Assembly (NCBI RefSeq): GCF_027594825.1
Contig: NZ_CP088930.1
Location: 3,409,019 to 3,473,018 of the forward strand
Length of the DNA stretch: 64,000 bases
From: Serratia liquefaciens
GTDB taxonomy: Bacteria; Pseudomonadota; Gammaproteobacteria; Enterobacterales; Enterobacteriaceae
Direction of reading: 5' to 3'
The number at the start of each line of letters is the position of its first letter. Position 1 is the stretch's first letter. The position numbers and the translations under genes are program-made. Positions 38,843 to 48,574 of the stretch are shown here, in pieces. The notes below the pieces were generated by a model, which did no database searches, had not been told where the DNA came from, and was given only the letters and a program-made list of their open reading frames with translations.

Positions 38843-40303
38843 ATGCGGTATCAGTATCTGATTAAAAATGTCACGGTGATCGACGGCAGCGGCGGGCCTG
38901 AATATCGTGCTGATGTGGCGGTGAAAGACGATCGGATTGCGGCTATCGCACCTGCTATAGAGGCTGAGGCCGAGGTGGTGATCGACGGCTGGGGCCGGGT
39001 GCTGTCGCCGGGGTTTATCGACGTACATACTCATGACGACACTAACGTGATCCGCATGCCCGAGATGCTGCCGAAGATATCGCAGGGGGTGACAACGGTG
39101 ATTGTCGGCAACTGCGGCATCAGCGCCGCCGGGGCGGTGATCAAAACCAGCGTGCCCGATCCGATGAACCTGCTGGGGGAAAAAGCGCATTTCGTTTACC
39201 CAACGATTGCCGATTACCGTCAGCAGGTCGAGGCCGTGACGCCGGCGGTGAATGTGGCGACGCTGATTGGCCACACCACGCTGCGCAGCAACCAGATGGA
39301 CGACCTGTTCCGCCCGGCCAGTGCCGAAGAGATCGCCGCCATGCGTGAACAGCTGTGTGCCGCGTTGCAACAGGGCGCTTTGGGACTGAGTACCGGTCTG
39401 GCGTATGCCTCGGCGTTCTCTGCCCCCACGCAAGAGGTGATGGCGCTGGCGGAAGAGCTGGCGGGTGAGCAGGGCATTTATACCACCCACCTGCGTTCGG
39501 AGTTTGAACCCATACTCGAGGCGATGGAGGAGGCATTTCACATTGGCCGCCATGGCCGGGTGCCGGTGGTGATTTCGCACCATAAATGCGCCGGGGCCAA
39601 AAACTGGGGCCGCACGCAGGAAACGCTCAAGCTGTTCGACAAGGTGCGCCAGACGCAGGACGTCTCCTGTGACTGTTACCCTTACTCCGCCAGTTCATCA
39701 ACGCTGGATTTAAAACAGATCACCGATGAGTTCGATATCGTTATCACCTGGTCCGAACCGCATCCGGAAAAGGCCGGGCAATCCTTGCGGGACATCGCCG
39801 GGGCCTGGTCAATGAGCCTGCATGAAGCCGGCAAACGGCTGATGCCGGCGGGGGCGATTTATTACAACATGGACGAGCAGGATGTGCGCCGGGTGTTGAG
39901 CTACCCGCTGACCATGGTGGGCTCGGATGGTTTGCCGAACGATCCGATGCCGCATCCACGCCTGTGGGGCGCTTTTCCACGGGTGCTGGGTCACTACAGC
40001 CGCGACGAGAGGTTGTTCCCGCTCACGGTGGCGGTGCACAAAATGAGCGGCATGTCAGCGGCGCGTTATCAGCTGCCGCAGCGTGGGCTGATCAAAACAG
40101 GGTACTACGCCGATCTGGTATTGTTTGATGCATTGAAGGTGAAAGACAGCGCGACGTTCAGCCAACCGCAGCAACCCGCCGCAGGGATCGACGCGGTGTG
40201 GGTGAACGGCGTACTGAGTTATCAACATCAGGCCGTGACCGGCCAGCGCGCCGGGCGGTTTTTGTGCCGTCAGGGCAACTCAATCGACAGGAGCAAGGCA
40301 TGA
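38843..40303 (+). CDS. N-acyl-D-amino-acid deacylase (D-aminoacylase)
   Basis: A 486-residue amidohydrolase-superfamily enzyme. The metal motif SPGFIDVHTHDD, the bridging-region VGNCGIS, GHTTLR, THLRSE, ISHHKCAG and VGSDGLPNDPMPHPRLWGAFPRVLG (metal Asp) are those of D-aminoacylases. It hydrolyses N-acyl-D-amino acids to free D-amino acids, which the PLP enzyme at 36507 could then degrade. AGGATGATG precedes the ATG. Its stop overlaps the start of the RidA-like gene. Confidence 0.92.
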   Translation: MRYQYLIKNVTVIDGSGGPEYRADVAVKDDRIAAIAPAIEAEAEVVIDGWGRVLSPGFIDVHTHDDTNVIRMPEMLPKISQGVTTVIVGNCGISAAGAVIKTSVPDPMNLLGEKAHFVYPTIADYRQQVEAVTPAVNVATLIGHTTLRSNQMDDLFRPASAEEIAAMREQLCAALQQGALGLSTGLAYASAFSAPTQEVMALAEELAGEQGIYTTHLRSEFEPILEAMEEAFHIGRHGRVPVVISHHKCAGAKNWGRTQETLKLFDKVRQTQDVSCDCYPYSASSSTLDLKQITDEFDIVITWSEPHPEKAGQSLRDIAGAWSMSLHEAGKRLMPAGAIYYNMDEQDVRRVLSYPLTMVGSDGLPNDPMPHPRLWGAFPRVLGHYSRDERLFPLTVAVHKMSGMSAARYQLPQRGLIKTGYYADLVLFDALKVKDSATFSQPQQPAAGIDAVWVNGVLSYQHQAVTGQRAGRFLCRQGNSIDRSKA

Positions 40304-40698
40304 CGATCAAAAGATACGGCATTGACGGCGGTACCGGGACCGGTGGGCAGCATCTGCCCTTTTCCCGCGCGGTAGAAGCCGGTGGCTGGTTGTACATTTC
40401 CGGCCAAACGCCAATGAAAGACGGTGAAGTGGTGGAGGGGGGGATTATTGATCAGTCGCGCCTGGCGATCCAAAACTGCCTGGATATTATGGCGGAAGCG
40501 GGATACGGTCTGGAAGACGTGGTGCACGTTAAGGTCATTCTGACCGATGCGCGTTACTTCCAGTCGTTCAATAAAGTCTTTCGCGAGTTCTTTTCCGCTC
40601 ACCCCCCGGCACGCATTTGCGCAGTCGCCGATCTGGTGGTGGATTGCAAGGTTGAAGTGGATATCACCTGCTATAACGCCGCGCGCATTCCCCGCTAG
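40300..40698 (+). CDS. RidA-family protein paired with D-aminoacylase
   Basis: A 132-residue YjgF-like protein: MTIKRYGIDGGTGTGGQHLPFSRAVEAGGWLYISGQTPM, ending PARICAVADLVVDCKVEVDITCYNAARIPR. The Arg of PARICAV corresponds to the substrate-binding Arg of RidA. Start overlaps the deacylase stop (ATGA). It probably removes imine or enamine intermediates made when the PLP enzyme acts on D-amino acids; it is a different subgroup from ridA at 31226. Confidence 0.88.
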   Translation: MTIKRYGIDGGTGTGGQHLPFSRAVEAGGWLYISGQTPMKDGEVVEGGIIDQSRLAIQNCLDIMAEAGYGLEDVVHVKVILTDARYFQSFNKVFREFFSAHPPARICAVADLVVDCKVEVDITCYNAARIPR

Positions 40699-40817
40699 AA
40701 CCCTTGCCGATTAAAGGGTGGTGAAGCCACCCTCAGACCGCTGATTAACCCGCACAAGGGCTAAACCGATAGGGGTCGAACATGTTCGACCCGATTTAAC
40801 CTATTGATTATGCGATA

Positions 40818-40842
40818 GTGCGCAGCATGCAGCGCCCCTACG
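40818..40842. repeat. Intergenic palindrome (GTAGGGGC family, degenerate)
   Basis: GTGCGCAGCATGCAGCGCCC followed by CTAC is a degenerate member of the dispersed family, in the 238-base gap between two convergent genes. A second inverted pair, GGTCGAACATGTTCGACC, lies at 40774-40791 and could serve as terminator. No gene is seen in the gap. Confidence 0.6.
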
Positions 40843-40936
40843 ACGAAACCTGGGAGCACTTTGCCAGTGGCCTTAGGGGCAAAATCTCCCTTAATCATCA
40901 TTTCACCAGGCTGTGTATCCCCGCGGCACGAGCCGG

Positions 40937-42505
40937 TTATTTGCTGACGCGATCGTAGTAGACCATGTCGGCGTTCAGACCCTGCTGGTAGCCTTTGACG
41001 TTATCGCGCAGCACCACTTCTGTTTTAGCCTGGTCGATAAAGACATACGGTGAACTGCGTTGCAGTTCCTGCTGCATGGCGGTGTACAGCGCGGTGCGCT
41101 TGGCGGGATCGGCTTGGGCCACCGCCGCCAGCGTCTGCTGGTTCAACTGCGGGATCTGCCAGCCGTTGAGGCCCGCCACCGTGCTGGTTTTGCCGTCGTT
41201 ATAGGCGAAGGCGCTGGCGTTGGAGTGGGCGTCGAAATAGTCCGGGATCCACAGGCGGATCGCCGCCTGATGCTGTCGGGCGCGTACCCGTGAATAAACC
41301 TGGCTGCCGGCAGCCGGCAACAGTTCCACCTTCACGCCGCCCTCGGCAAAGCTGGCCTGCAGCGCCTGAGCGATAGTAATAAACGGCGGTTTGTTCTCGA
41401 CGTCCAGCGTCAGCGAGGCATGGGTGATACCGGCCTTGGCCAGAATGGCCTTGGCTTTGGCCGGATCGAAACTGAACGGATTGTCTTTCAGCGCGCCCGG
41501 TAACCCGACCGGCAGGAAACTCTGGTGCACAAAATATTGGCCCTTCAGCAGATCTTTAGTGATGCCCTGATAGTCGATCAGATAGCGTGCCGCTTCCCAG
41601 AAGGCCGGATTTTTCAATAGCGGATTGGCGCTATTGCCGGTGTTGAACACCAGGTAATTCTGCTCGGCAGAGGGGATTTCCAGCACCTTCACGCCGGGCT
41701 GATTTTTCAGCGCCACGGTTTGGTCCGGGCCCAGTTCGCGTGCCACATCGGCGTCACCCTGCTGGATCAGCAGACGGCGAGTGGCGGAGTCCGGCACGCT
41801 TTTAATGATGATGCTTTTCAGCAGCGGCTTGCTGCCCGGTGACGTCGGGTTGGCGTCCAGGACAATCGCCTGATGTGGTTGATAGACGCGCATTTTGAAC
41901 GGCCCGCTGCCGGCGGAGTGCATTTTCAGCCAGGCGTTGCCGTAGTCGCCGTCTTTGGCGTTAGGCTGCACCGCCTTGCTGTCGACGATCGAGGCGATCG
42001 GCGTGGAGAGAATATTCAGCGCCACCGCCGGACTGACGTTCGCCGTCCAGCTCAGTTGCAGGCTGTGGTCATCGATTTTTTTCAGCTGTGCGTCAATGTT
42101 GTCCGGCTGCCAGCCGAGAACGTTGAGGATAAACGCCGGTGACTTGTTCATCTTCACCGCGCGGCTAAAGGAAAAGATCACGTCATCGGCGGTCAGCGGG
42201 TTGCCGGAGGCGAAGGTCGCCTGTGGACGCAGTTTGATAGTCAGGGTTTTGGCCGCGGCATCGCCCTGCCAGCTTTCCGCCAGCACCGGTTCCACTTTTG
42301 CCGGATCGTCGCGATCCGCCTGCACCAGCCGCTGATACAGGCTGGGGACGGTCTGGATGCTTGACAGCTCGTTGGCTTCCGCCGGATCCAGGCTGACGAT
42401 ATCGTCGAGCGATTGCACTACCACCAGCGTATTGGGCGGCGTGGCGGCCAGCGCGGAGGCGGAAAGGGCGGCAAGCATTAACAGCGGCAGGACTTTGGCT
42501 TTCAT
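40937..42505 (-). CDS. ABC peptide-type solute-binding protein (family 5)
   Basis: A 522-residue periplasmic protein with a signal peptide (MKAKVLPLLMLAALSASALA) and the SBP_bac_5 pattern: LVVVQSLDDIVSLDPAEANELSSIQTVPSLYQRL, LTIKLRPQATFASGNPLTADDVIFSFSRAV and AARYLIDYQGITKDLLKGQ. Such proteins bind oligopeptides or related compounds for import. No permease or ATPase genes accompany it. Its place beside the D-aminoacylase suggests it captures N-acyl-D-amino acids or D-peptides for a transporter encoded elsewhere; this is inference. An upstream in-frame start at 42559 would spoil the signal peptide. Confidence 0.88.
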   Translation of the reverse strand: MKAKVLPLLMLAALSASALAATPPNTLVVVQSLDDIVSLDPAEANELSSIQTVPSLYQRLVQADRDDPAKVEPVLAESWQGDAAAKTLTIKLRPQATFASGNPLTADDVIFSFSRAVKMNKSPAFILNVLGWQPDNIDAQLKKIDDHSLQLSWTANVSPAVALNILSTPIASIVDSKAVQPNAKDGDYGNAWLKMHSAGSGPFKMRVYQPHQAIVLDANPTSPGSKPLLKSIIIKSVPDSATRRLLIQQGDADVARELGPDQTVALKNQPGVKVLEIPSAEQNYLVFNTGNSANPLLKNPAFWEAARYLIDYQGITKDLLKGQYFVHQSFLPVGLPGALKDNPFSFDPAKAKAILAKAGITHASLTLDVENKPPFITIAQALQASFAEGGVKVELLPAAGSQVYSRVRARQHQAAIRLWIPDYFDAHSNASAFAYNDGKTSTVAGLNGWQIPQLNQQTLAAVAQADPAKRTALYTAMQQELQRSSPYVFIDQAKTEVVLRDNVKGYQQGLNADMVYYDRVSK

Positions 42506-42688
42506 CGATGTTTTCCCTTGAATGCACGGCAAGAAATTATTGTTATCGTTTGTTTTCACGGCGTTTTCGCCGCCAGAATGCCACGGTAGAGTCTTTGTCG
42601 GCGGCTGACAAAGGCCAATCGGCTATTTGATATGTCCAAAAACACTATAGAACGCCGGGTAACTCTCCGCCCACCGCACCAGAGAATA

Positions 42689-42710
42689 AAGCCCTCGTTG
42701 AAGAGGGCTT
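42689..42710 (-). terminator. Terminator after the arc cluster
   Basis: Read leftwards, AAGCCCTC-TTCAAC-GAGGGCTT then TATT. It lies 11 bases after the ArgR-type gene and closes the arcABCD-argR transcript. Confidence 0.8.
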
Positions 42711-42720
42711 GGGGGGTTGA

Positions 42721-43212
42721 TTAAAGAAGGGGATCGTTTTCCAACAAAGTCTTCAGACGCTGGTGCAACTGGGCGACATAGGCGGTATCGCGTGGTGCCA
42801 CCCATACCACATTACTGCTGGCGATAACCCCCAGCACGGCGGGCCAGGCGCAAAGATCGATAATGCGTGCCATGGCTTTTGCATAGCCGGAATTCATGTG
42901 GATCAGCACAAAGTGGTCGTTATGCTCGACGTCAATCAGCATGGCCGTCAGCGGCTCGTTAATATCAGGCACTGGATGGTGCAGCGCATTGAGAGAATAG
43001 ACCTTTTTCCCTTTGGCATTTTGCACCTTCATCACCCCCAGCGCGTTCAGCAGACGGGAAACGGTCGACTGGCTGATACCCGAATAGCCCCCCCGTATCA
43101 TTTCACCGCGGATTTCCTCCTGTGATGAATAGCGTTGGCTCACGACCAGCTTGCGGCACAATGCCAGTTTCCGTTGTTCCTTCTCCCACAGAGTTTCTAT
43201 TTTATTCGCCAT
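42721..43212 (-). CDS. ArgR-family regulator of the arginine deiminase cluster
   Basis: A 163-residue ArgR paralogue. The winged helix domain shows SSQEEIRGEMIRGGYSGISQSTVSRLLNALGVMKVQNAKGKKVYSL; the C-terminal hexamer domain has HNDHFVLIHMNSGYAKAMARIIDLCAWPAVLGVIASSNVVWVAPRDT, with the DxxDW-like arginine site less conserved than in housekeeping ArgR. It is last in the leftward arcA-arcC-arcB-arcD-argR series, so it is probably an arginine-responsive local regulator rather than the global ArgR, which lies elsewhere in enterics. Confidence 0.85.
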   Translation of the reverse strand: MANKIETLWEKEQRKLALCRKLVVSQRYSSQEEIRGEMIRGGYSGISQSTVSRLLNALGVMKVQNAKGKKVYSLNALHHPVPDINEPLTAMLIDVEHNDHFVLIHMNSGYAKAMARIIDLCAWPAVLGVIASSNVVWVAPRDTAYVAQLHQRLKTLLENDPLL

Positions 43213-43273
43213 TATGTTGCCTTGGTTTAAAAATGAGTGACAACTCTATATAAATCAATGCAATGAAGATGGG

Positions 43274-44704
43274 TTAACCGAGGGTGATATGACCCGTCGC
43301 AATCATATAAAGGGTAATGATGGCGACGATGACCAAAAGAAGGGCAATCAGCGCTTCGTAACCTTTCAACAACCGCTCTGCGTGCTGGTTTTTTTGGTGC
43401 CAGAGGAAGACCAGCAAGCCGGGGACAAACAGCAATGACGTCAGCAGCATTTGGCTGCCGGCGGCATAGCACAGCCAGAATCCATAGAGGGTGCCAATCA
43501 GCCCGAGCATCAGATCGCGGGTACGTGATTCACCCGGTTGATAACTTTCCCCGGTGATCGCCAGCTTGAGACCGTAGGCGGCACTGAACAGATAAGGGGG
43601 AAGGATGGCGGCAGTCGCGATGGAGAACAGCGCCTGATAGCCGGCGCTGTAGACCAACGTCAGCAGCAGGAAGAGCTGTATCAGTCCGTTGGTGATCCAC
43701 AGCGACACCGCAGGCGATCCATTGGCGTTGGTTTTGGTGAATATCTGCGGAAACATGCCGTCTTTGGCTGCGACAAAGGGTAACTCTGCGGCGAACAGCG
43801 TCCAGGCAAGCAACGCACCGGCTACCGACAGAATCACGCCGGCGGCGACCAAGCGTGCCCCCCAAATGCCGACCACGGATTCCAGCACCCCGGCCATTGA
43901 CGGATTTTTTAAGCCATTCAGCGTCGCCTGATCGAGCACGCCCATCGACAGCACGCTGACCAGAATATAAATCACCAGGCAGCCCAGCAGGCCGATCACC
44001 GTGGCTTTACCGATATCGGCGCGTCTGGCGGCGCGGGAGGAGACGACCGTGGCACCCTCGATGCCGATAAATACCCAGGTGGTCACCAGCATGGTGTTTT
44101 TTACCTGATCAAACAGCGCGGGATGGCTGCCGTCGATCACCATCATGCGACCCCAGAAATCTGCGGTAAAAATGCCGATGCGAAAGGCGATCACTACCGC
44201 CACAATAAACACCAACAGCACCAGCACTTTGACCACCGTTAGCACGGTATTGATCATGGCGGCTTCTTGCACACCGCGCAGCACCAGCGCATGCACCAAC
44301 CACAGAACGATGGAAGCGCCGAGGATCGATTGCCAGTTGTTGCCCAAGCCGAATACCGGGAAGAAGAAGCTGAGGGCGCTGAACAGCAGCACCGCATAAG
44401 ACACGTTCCCCAGCCAGGCGGAGAACCAATAGCCCCAGGCAGACTGGAAACCAATAAAATCGCCAAATCCCGCGCGAGCGTAGCTGTAAATACCGCCCTC
44501 CAACTGCGGGCAGCGAGCGCTCAGGTTTTGATAAATTAATGCCAGGCAGATCATCCCCACCGCGGTGATCAGCCAACCGATCAGCAGTGCGCCAGGTGAG
44601 GCGACGGAAGCGAAGTTTTGCGGCAGGCTGAATACGCCGCCGCCCACCATGGAGCCGATGACCAGCGCGATCAGGGCAACCAGCCCCAGTTTTTTCTCAG
44701 ACAT
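43274..44704 (-). CDS. arcD: Arginine/ornithine antiporter
   Basis: A 476-residue inner-membrane transporter of the APC superfamily (basic amino acid/polyamine antiporter subgroup) with about 12 membrane segments. The N-terminus KKLGLVALIALVIGSMVGGGVFSLPQNFASVASPGALLIGW carries the GSMVGGGVF substrate-binding loop. It exchanges outside arginine for inside ornithine without using energy, feeding the arginine deiminase pathway. It is downstream of arcB in the arc operon. Confidence 0.92.
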   Translation of the reverse strand: MSEKKLGLVALIALVIGSMVGGGVFSLPQNFASVASPGALLIGWLITAVGMICLALIYQNLSARCPQLEGGIYSYARAGFGDFIGFQSAWGYWFSAWLGNVSYAVLLFSALSFFFPVFGLGNNWQSILGASIVLWLVHALVLRGVQEAAMINTVLTVVKVLVLLVFIVAVVIAFRIGIFTADFWGRMMVIDGSHPALFDQVKNTMLVTTWVFIGIEGATVVSSRAARRADIGKATVIGLLGCLVIYILVSVLSMGVLDQATLNGLKNPSMAGVLESVVGIWGARLVAAGVILSVAGALLAWTLFAAELPFVAAKDGMFPQIFTKTNANGSPAVSLWITNGLIQLFLLLTLVYSAGYQALFSIATAAILPPYLFSAAYGLKLAITGESYQPGESRTRDLMLGLIGTLYGFWLCYAAGSQMLLTSLLFVPGLLVFLWHQKNQHAERLLKGYEALIALLLVIVAIITLYMIATGHITLG

Positions 44705-44794
44705 GAGGGTTCCTCCAGCTGCGCAGGGCAGCAGGAAAATAATGATTCATAGGTTGAGAGGACGCGGCGGCAGACGATGCCGCCGCGTCGCCAA

Positions 44795-45799
44795 TCAGTC
44801 GCCGAGGGTGGCGACCATCACGGCCTTGATGGTGTGCATGCGGTTTTCCGCTTCATCGAACACAATGGAGTGGGCCGACTCGAACACGTCATCCGTGACT
44901 TCCAGCCCTTTCAGGCCATAGGCGAGTTCAATTTCCTTACCCACTTTGGTCTGCTCGTTGTGGAAGGCCGGCAGACAATGCATGAATTTAACCTGCGGAT
45001 TGCCGGTGGCTTTCAGCACCGCAGCATTGACCTGATAGGGCTGCATCAGGTTAACGCGTTCCGCCCAGGCCTCTTTCGGTTCTCCCATCGATACCCATAC
45101 GTCGGTATAGAGGAAATCGACACCTTTCACGCCTTCATCCACCCGCTCGGTTACGGTGATATGCGCACCGGTATCGCGGGCGATGTCGGCACACTGCGCC
45201 AGCAAGGCTTCGTCCGGCCAAAAGGCCTTAGGTGCCACCAAACGGATATCCATGCCCATTTTGGCGGCGCCAACCATTAACGAGTTGCCCATGTTGTTGC
45301 GCGCATCGCCAAGGTAGGCGAAGGAAATCTGATTGAGGCCTTTACCCGGCGCGTGCTCCAGCATGGTCATCAGGTCGGCCAGGATTTGCGTAGGGTGGAA
45401 TTCGTCGGTCAGGCCGTTCCAGACCGGTACTCCGGCAAACTCCGCCAGCTCTTCGACGATGTGCTGACCAAAGCCGCGGTATTCGATGCCGTCATACATA
45501 CGACCCAGCACCCGTGCGGTGTCTTTCATCGATTCTTTGATACCGATCTGTGAGCCGGTTGGGCCGAGGTAAGTGACCCGGGCGCCCTGATCAAAAGCGG
45601 CAACTTCGAAGGAGCAGCGGGTGCGGGTGGAGGTTTTTTCAAAGATCAGCGCAATGTTTTTACCGCGTAGCCGTTGCTGCTCGACATTGCCGTATTTGGC
45701 TTTTTTCAGCGCAAAGGCCAAATCGATCAGGGATTGGATCTCGTCGCTGCTGAAATCCAGCAGTTTTAGAAAATGGCGGTGACGTAAGTTTATGCTCAT
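44795..45799 (-). CDS. arcB: Catabolic ornithine carbamoyltransferase
   Basis: A 334-residue enzyme that splits citrulline into ornithine and carbamoyl phosphate in the deiminase pathway. Motifs [30 protein letters not shown] (carbamoyl phosphate), [12 protein letters not shown], and [18 protein letters not shown] (ornithine) are present. It is a close paralogue of argI at 48575 (same motifs, about the same length); its place between arcC and arcD marks it as the catabolic copy. Confidence 0.94.
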   Translation of the reverse strand: MSINLRHRHFLKLLDFSSDEIQSLIDLAFALKKAKYGNVEQQRLRGKNIALIFEKTSTRTRCSFEVAAFDQGARVTYLGPTGSQIGIKESMKDTARVLGRMYDGIEYRGFGQHIVEELAEFAGVPVWNGLTDEFHPTQILADLMTMLEHAPGKGLNQISFAYLGDARNNMGNSLMVGAAKMGMDIRLVAPKAFWPDEALLAQCADIARDTGAHITVTERVDEGVKGVDFLYTDVWVSMGEPKEAWAERVNLMQPYQVNAAVLKATGNPQVKFMHCLPAFHNEQTKVGKEIELAYGLKGLEVTDDVFESAHSIVFDEAENRMHTIKAVMVATLGD

Positions 45800-45817
45800 G
45801 ATCAGATTCCTGTTTAT

Positions 45818-46732
45818 TCAATTTGTTGGGGTAATTAATGTGCCTTTCTCACCGGCCAGGATGCGGGTGGCGTCCTGCAGCGCACCAATACCGGCGATGC
45901 CCTGGCGATAGCGTACAAAATGGCTGGCGGCCGAGATCTTCGGCCCCATGGAGCCGGCGTCGAAGGTGATGCCGGCCAGATCGTCCGGGGTTACCTTGTC
46001 CAGCGCGCGCTGATGCGACGTGCCCCAATCGAGATACACCGCGTCGGCATCGGTCAGGATCAGCAGCGCGTCAGCGCCGATCTGCTCTGCCAGGAAAGCG
46101 GCGGACAGATCTTTGTCGATCACCGCCTCTATGCCTTCCAAACGGCCTTCTCGACGTAATACCGGAATGCCGCCGCCACCGGCGCAGACCACCAGATGCC
46201 CCTGCGCGATAAGGGCATTAATCGCGTCGGTTTCGATGATGTTGAGTGGTTTGGGTGAGGGCACCACGCGGCGGAAATATTTACCGTCCGGTTTGATGGT
46301 CCAGCCTTTTTCCAGGCTCAGCGCCAGCGCGGCTTTCTGGTCGTAGACCGGCCCGATATATTTGCTGGGGTTGCCGAAGGCAACGTCGTCAGGATCAACT
46401 TCGACCTGGGTCAGCAGCGCGCTGATCTGGTGATCCGGCAGGCAGTTTTTCAGCTCCTGCAGTAGCAGGTAGCCAATCATGCCCTGGCTTTCCGCGCCCA
46501 AGACGTCCAGCGGGTAAGGGGCCACCTGCGAATAGGCGTTGTTTTGCAGCGCCAGCAGGCCAACCTGTGGGCCGTTGCCGTGCACCAGCACCACGTTCCA
46601 GTTTTCTGTTAACGCAGCGATTTGGCGGCTGGCAAGTTTGATGTTGCGACGTTGGATATCCGCCTCAAGCGGTTCTCCACGACGTAGCAGGGCGTTCCCA
46701 CCCAGGGCAACCACCACTGTGGGTTTAGTCAT
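45818..46732 (-). CDS. arcC: Carbamate kinase
   Basis: A 304-residue enzyme that makes ATP from carbamoyl phosphate and ADP, the energy-yielding step of the pathway. VVALGGNALLRRGEP, LVHGNGPQVGLLALQN, CAGGGGIPVLRREG and VIDKDLSAAFLAEQIGADALLILTDADAVYLDWGT are family signatures. It is 18 bases from arcB and 20 from arcA within the operon. Confidence 0.97.
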   Translation of the reverse strand: MTKPTVVVALGGNALLRRGEPLEADIQRRNIKLASRQIAALTENWNVVLVHGNGPQVGLLALQNNAYSQVAPYPLDVLGAESQGMIGYLLLQELKNCLPDHQISALLTQVEVDPDDVAFGNPSKYIGPVYDQKAALALSLEKGWTIKPDGKYFRRVVPSPKPLNIIETDAINALIAQGHLVVCAGGGGIPVLRREGRLEGIEAVIDKDLSAAFLAEQIGADALLILTDADAVYLDWGTSHQRALDKVTPDDLAGITFDAGSMGPKISAASHFVRYRQGIAGIGALQDATRILAGEKGTLITPTN

Positions 46733-46752
46733 GATGTTTTACTCCGTCGGGG

Positions 46753-47973
46753 TTAGATGTTGTCGCGTTCCAGTGGGCAACTCATGCAACGAGCGCCACC
46801 GCGGCCGCGGCCCAGCTCGTCACCCCGGATTGGCAGTACGGTGATGCCTGCCTTATCGTATTTTTCATTGGTCCAGGTATTGCGTTCGTAGCCGATCACT
46901 ACGCCAGGTCGGATGGTCAGCACGTTATTGGCGTCATTCCACTGTTCACGTTCGGCCTCGAAGCTGTCGCCGCCGGTGGTGATGAGTTGCACCTGGCTGA
47001 TGTTCAGAGCGCGTTCGATAGCGGTCAGGAAGTGTTTTTCCTGTTGGCGATGCAGGCCGCCCTTACCGTCTGGCGTCAGCGTCCAGCACTGCGACTCTTT
47101 GCGCACCACTTCCGGGTAGACCGAGAAGGTATCCAGGTTGATGTGGGTCATGACGGTGTCCAGATGCATGCAGGAGCGGTGCTTAGGCAATTCCAGTGCG
47201 ATGACACGTTCTGCCTGATGGGATTTGAACAACGCCTGCGCCAGGAATTCCACCCCTTGTGGCGTGGTGCGCTCCGACATGCCAATTAATACGGCACCGC
47301 GGCCAATGACCAATACGTCGCCGCCTTCCAGCGTGGCATGATCGTAATTACGTTCTTCATCGCCGAAATAAGTGGTGAAATCACCCTTGGAAAAATAAGG
47401 GTGCCATTTATAAATGGCGCGCAGATTATTGGTTTCACGCTGGCGTGCCGCTTTTGCCATTGGGTTGATAGACACCCCGTTATATATCCAGCATGAGGTA
47501 TCGCGGGTGAATAAATGGTTAGGTAACGGTTTCATAATAAAGTCGGTGCCCTGATGAGTATCAACCACCATATTATTGAAGCTGTCCGGGACTTCTTCAT
47601 AAGTCAGGCCACCGGTCATATGGCGTGCCAGCTGGCGGTCGGGTAAATCCCCTAGCCAACCGCGAATATCGGCGGCAAATGAAGGCCCCAGGCGGAAATC
47701 AGAAACCTGCGCCGACAGCAGCCACTGCTTGGCGGCGGGAATGCTCATGGTTTCGGTCAGTAAATCAGTCAGCAGCAAGACTTCTACATTTTGCGCCCGT
47801 AACGTTTGGGCAAAGATATCGTGTTCCTCACCGGCACGTTCGACGGATAATACATCATCGAACAATAATTCCTGACAGTTAGAAGGGGTTAATCGTTTTA
47901 AGCTTAAATTAGGGCGATGCAGCATAACGCTGCGTAATTGGCCTATTTCAGAACCTACATAATTCCTATTCAT
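46753..47973 (-). CDS. arcA: Arginine deiminase
   Basis: A 406-residue enzyme converting arginine to citrulline and ammonia, protecting against acid and giving ATP under low oxygen. Visible: [94 protein letters not shown], and the catalytic Cys396 in GGARCMSCP. First gene of the leftward arc operon; CRP, FNR and ARG-box candidates lie upstream. Confidence 0.97.
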   Translation of the reverse strand: MNRNYVGSEIGQLRSVMLHRPNLSLKRLTPSNCQELLFDDVLSVERAGEEHDIFAQTLRAQNVEVLLLTDLLTETMSIPAAKQWLLSAQVSDFRLGPSFAADIRGWLGDLPDRQLARHMTGGLTYEEVPDSFNNMVVDTHQGTDFIMKPLPNHLFTRDTSCWIYNGVSINPMAKAARQRETNNLRAIYKWHPYFSKGDFTTYFGDEERNYDHATLEGGDVLVIGRGAVLIGMSERTTPQGVEFLAQALFKSHQAERVIALELPKHRSCMHLDTVMTHINLDTFSVYPEVVRKESQCWTLTPDGKGGLHRQQEKHFLTAIERALNISQVQLITTGGDSFEAEREQWNDANNVLTIRPGVVIGYERNTWTNEKYDKAGITVLPIRGDELGRGRGGARCMSCPLERDNI

Positions 47974-48574
47974 GTCATTTCCTATTATCAGATCCAGGTA
48001 ATATCAGACGTAATGAAATAAAGGGTTTATTTCACTTAATGAGAATGGGTGCCGTTCCGTTGCCGCTGATAATAAACATTGTCCTGAGGTGTTTTGTGAC
48101 GGAAATCACATTGGTATAGGGTGGATGGTGAAATTAATTATCAGTTGACCAATATCATTGTTTTGTTGGAAATTATATCTTCCAAAATGCATTAATACTC
48201 GAATGTCACGTTAATTATTCATATAAACGTATGTTTAGATTAATGGTTGTCTTTCTAATTTATTGTAATTTATGGATTTTATTTTTATGGTGGCAAGGTT
48301 ATTCATTAATGAAAAATTAATATCCGTTCGAAGGTAAATTTCTTTGAATTTTTATTCCTGATTGTGACAGAGGATGGTTTTTTATTTTTGTGACGCCGTG
48401 GGATTAAATTTTATTACTGACCAACAAACAAGCCGTTAGCATCAACGGTTTTACAAGGTTGGGGAGAATTAGGCGCTTAGGGTGCATAAAAATCCGCTGT
48501 GCGGGGAGATAAAGGGAAATAGTTAATCAGTCAGGTTGTGGGGTGGGGAGAGCCCCCACCCGGGGAGGTCATGG
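47974..48574 (-). promoter_or_regulatory. arcA upstream region with CRP, FNR and ARG-box candidates
   Basis: This 601-base, AT-rich gap holds no credible gene. Sites seen: a CRP box TGTGA-CGGAAA-TCACA at 48095-48110 (perfect arms); an FNR-like TTGAC-CAAT-ATCAT at 48145-48158 (8 of 10); an ARG box ttTGAATTTTTATTCctg at 48343-48360 (one core mismatch). Together they suggest induction by low oxygen, carbon limitation and arginine. A GGGTGGGG/CCCCACCC hairpin at 48540-48562 may terminate argI. Confidence 0.6.

Noticed and set aside
43227-43472. Small open frame within the arcD 3' end
   Set aside because: Alternative frame of arcD with no ribosome site and no coherent protein features.
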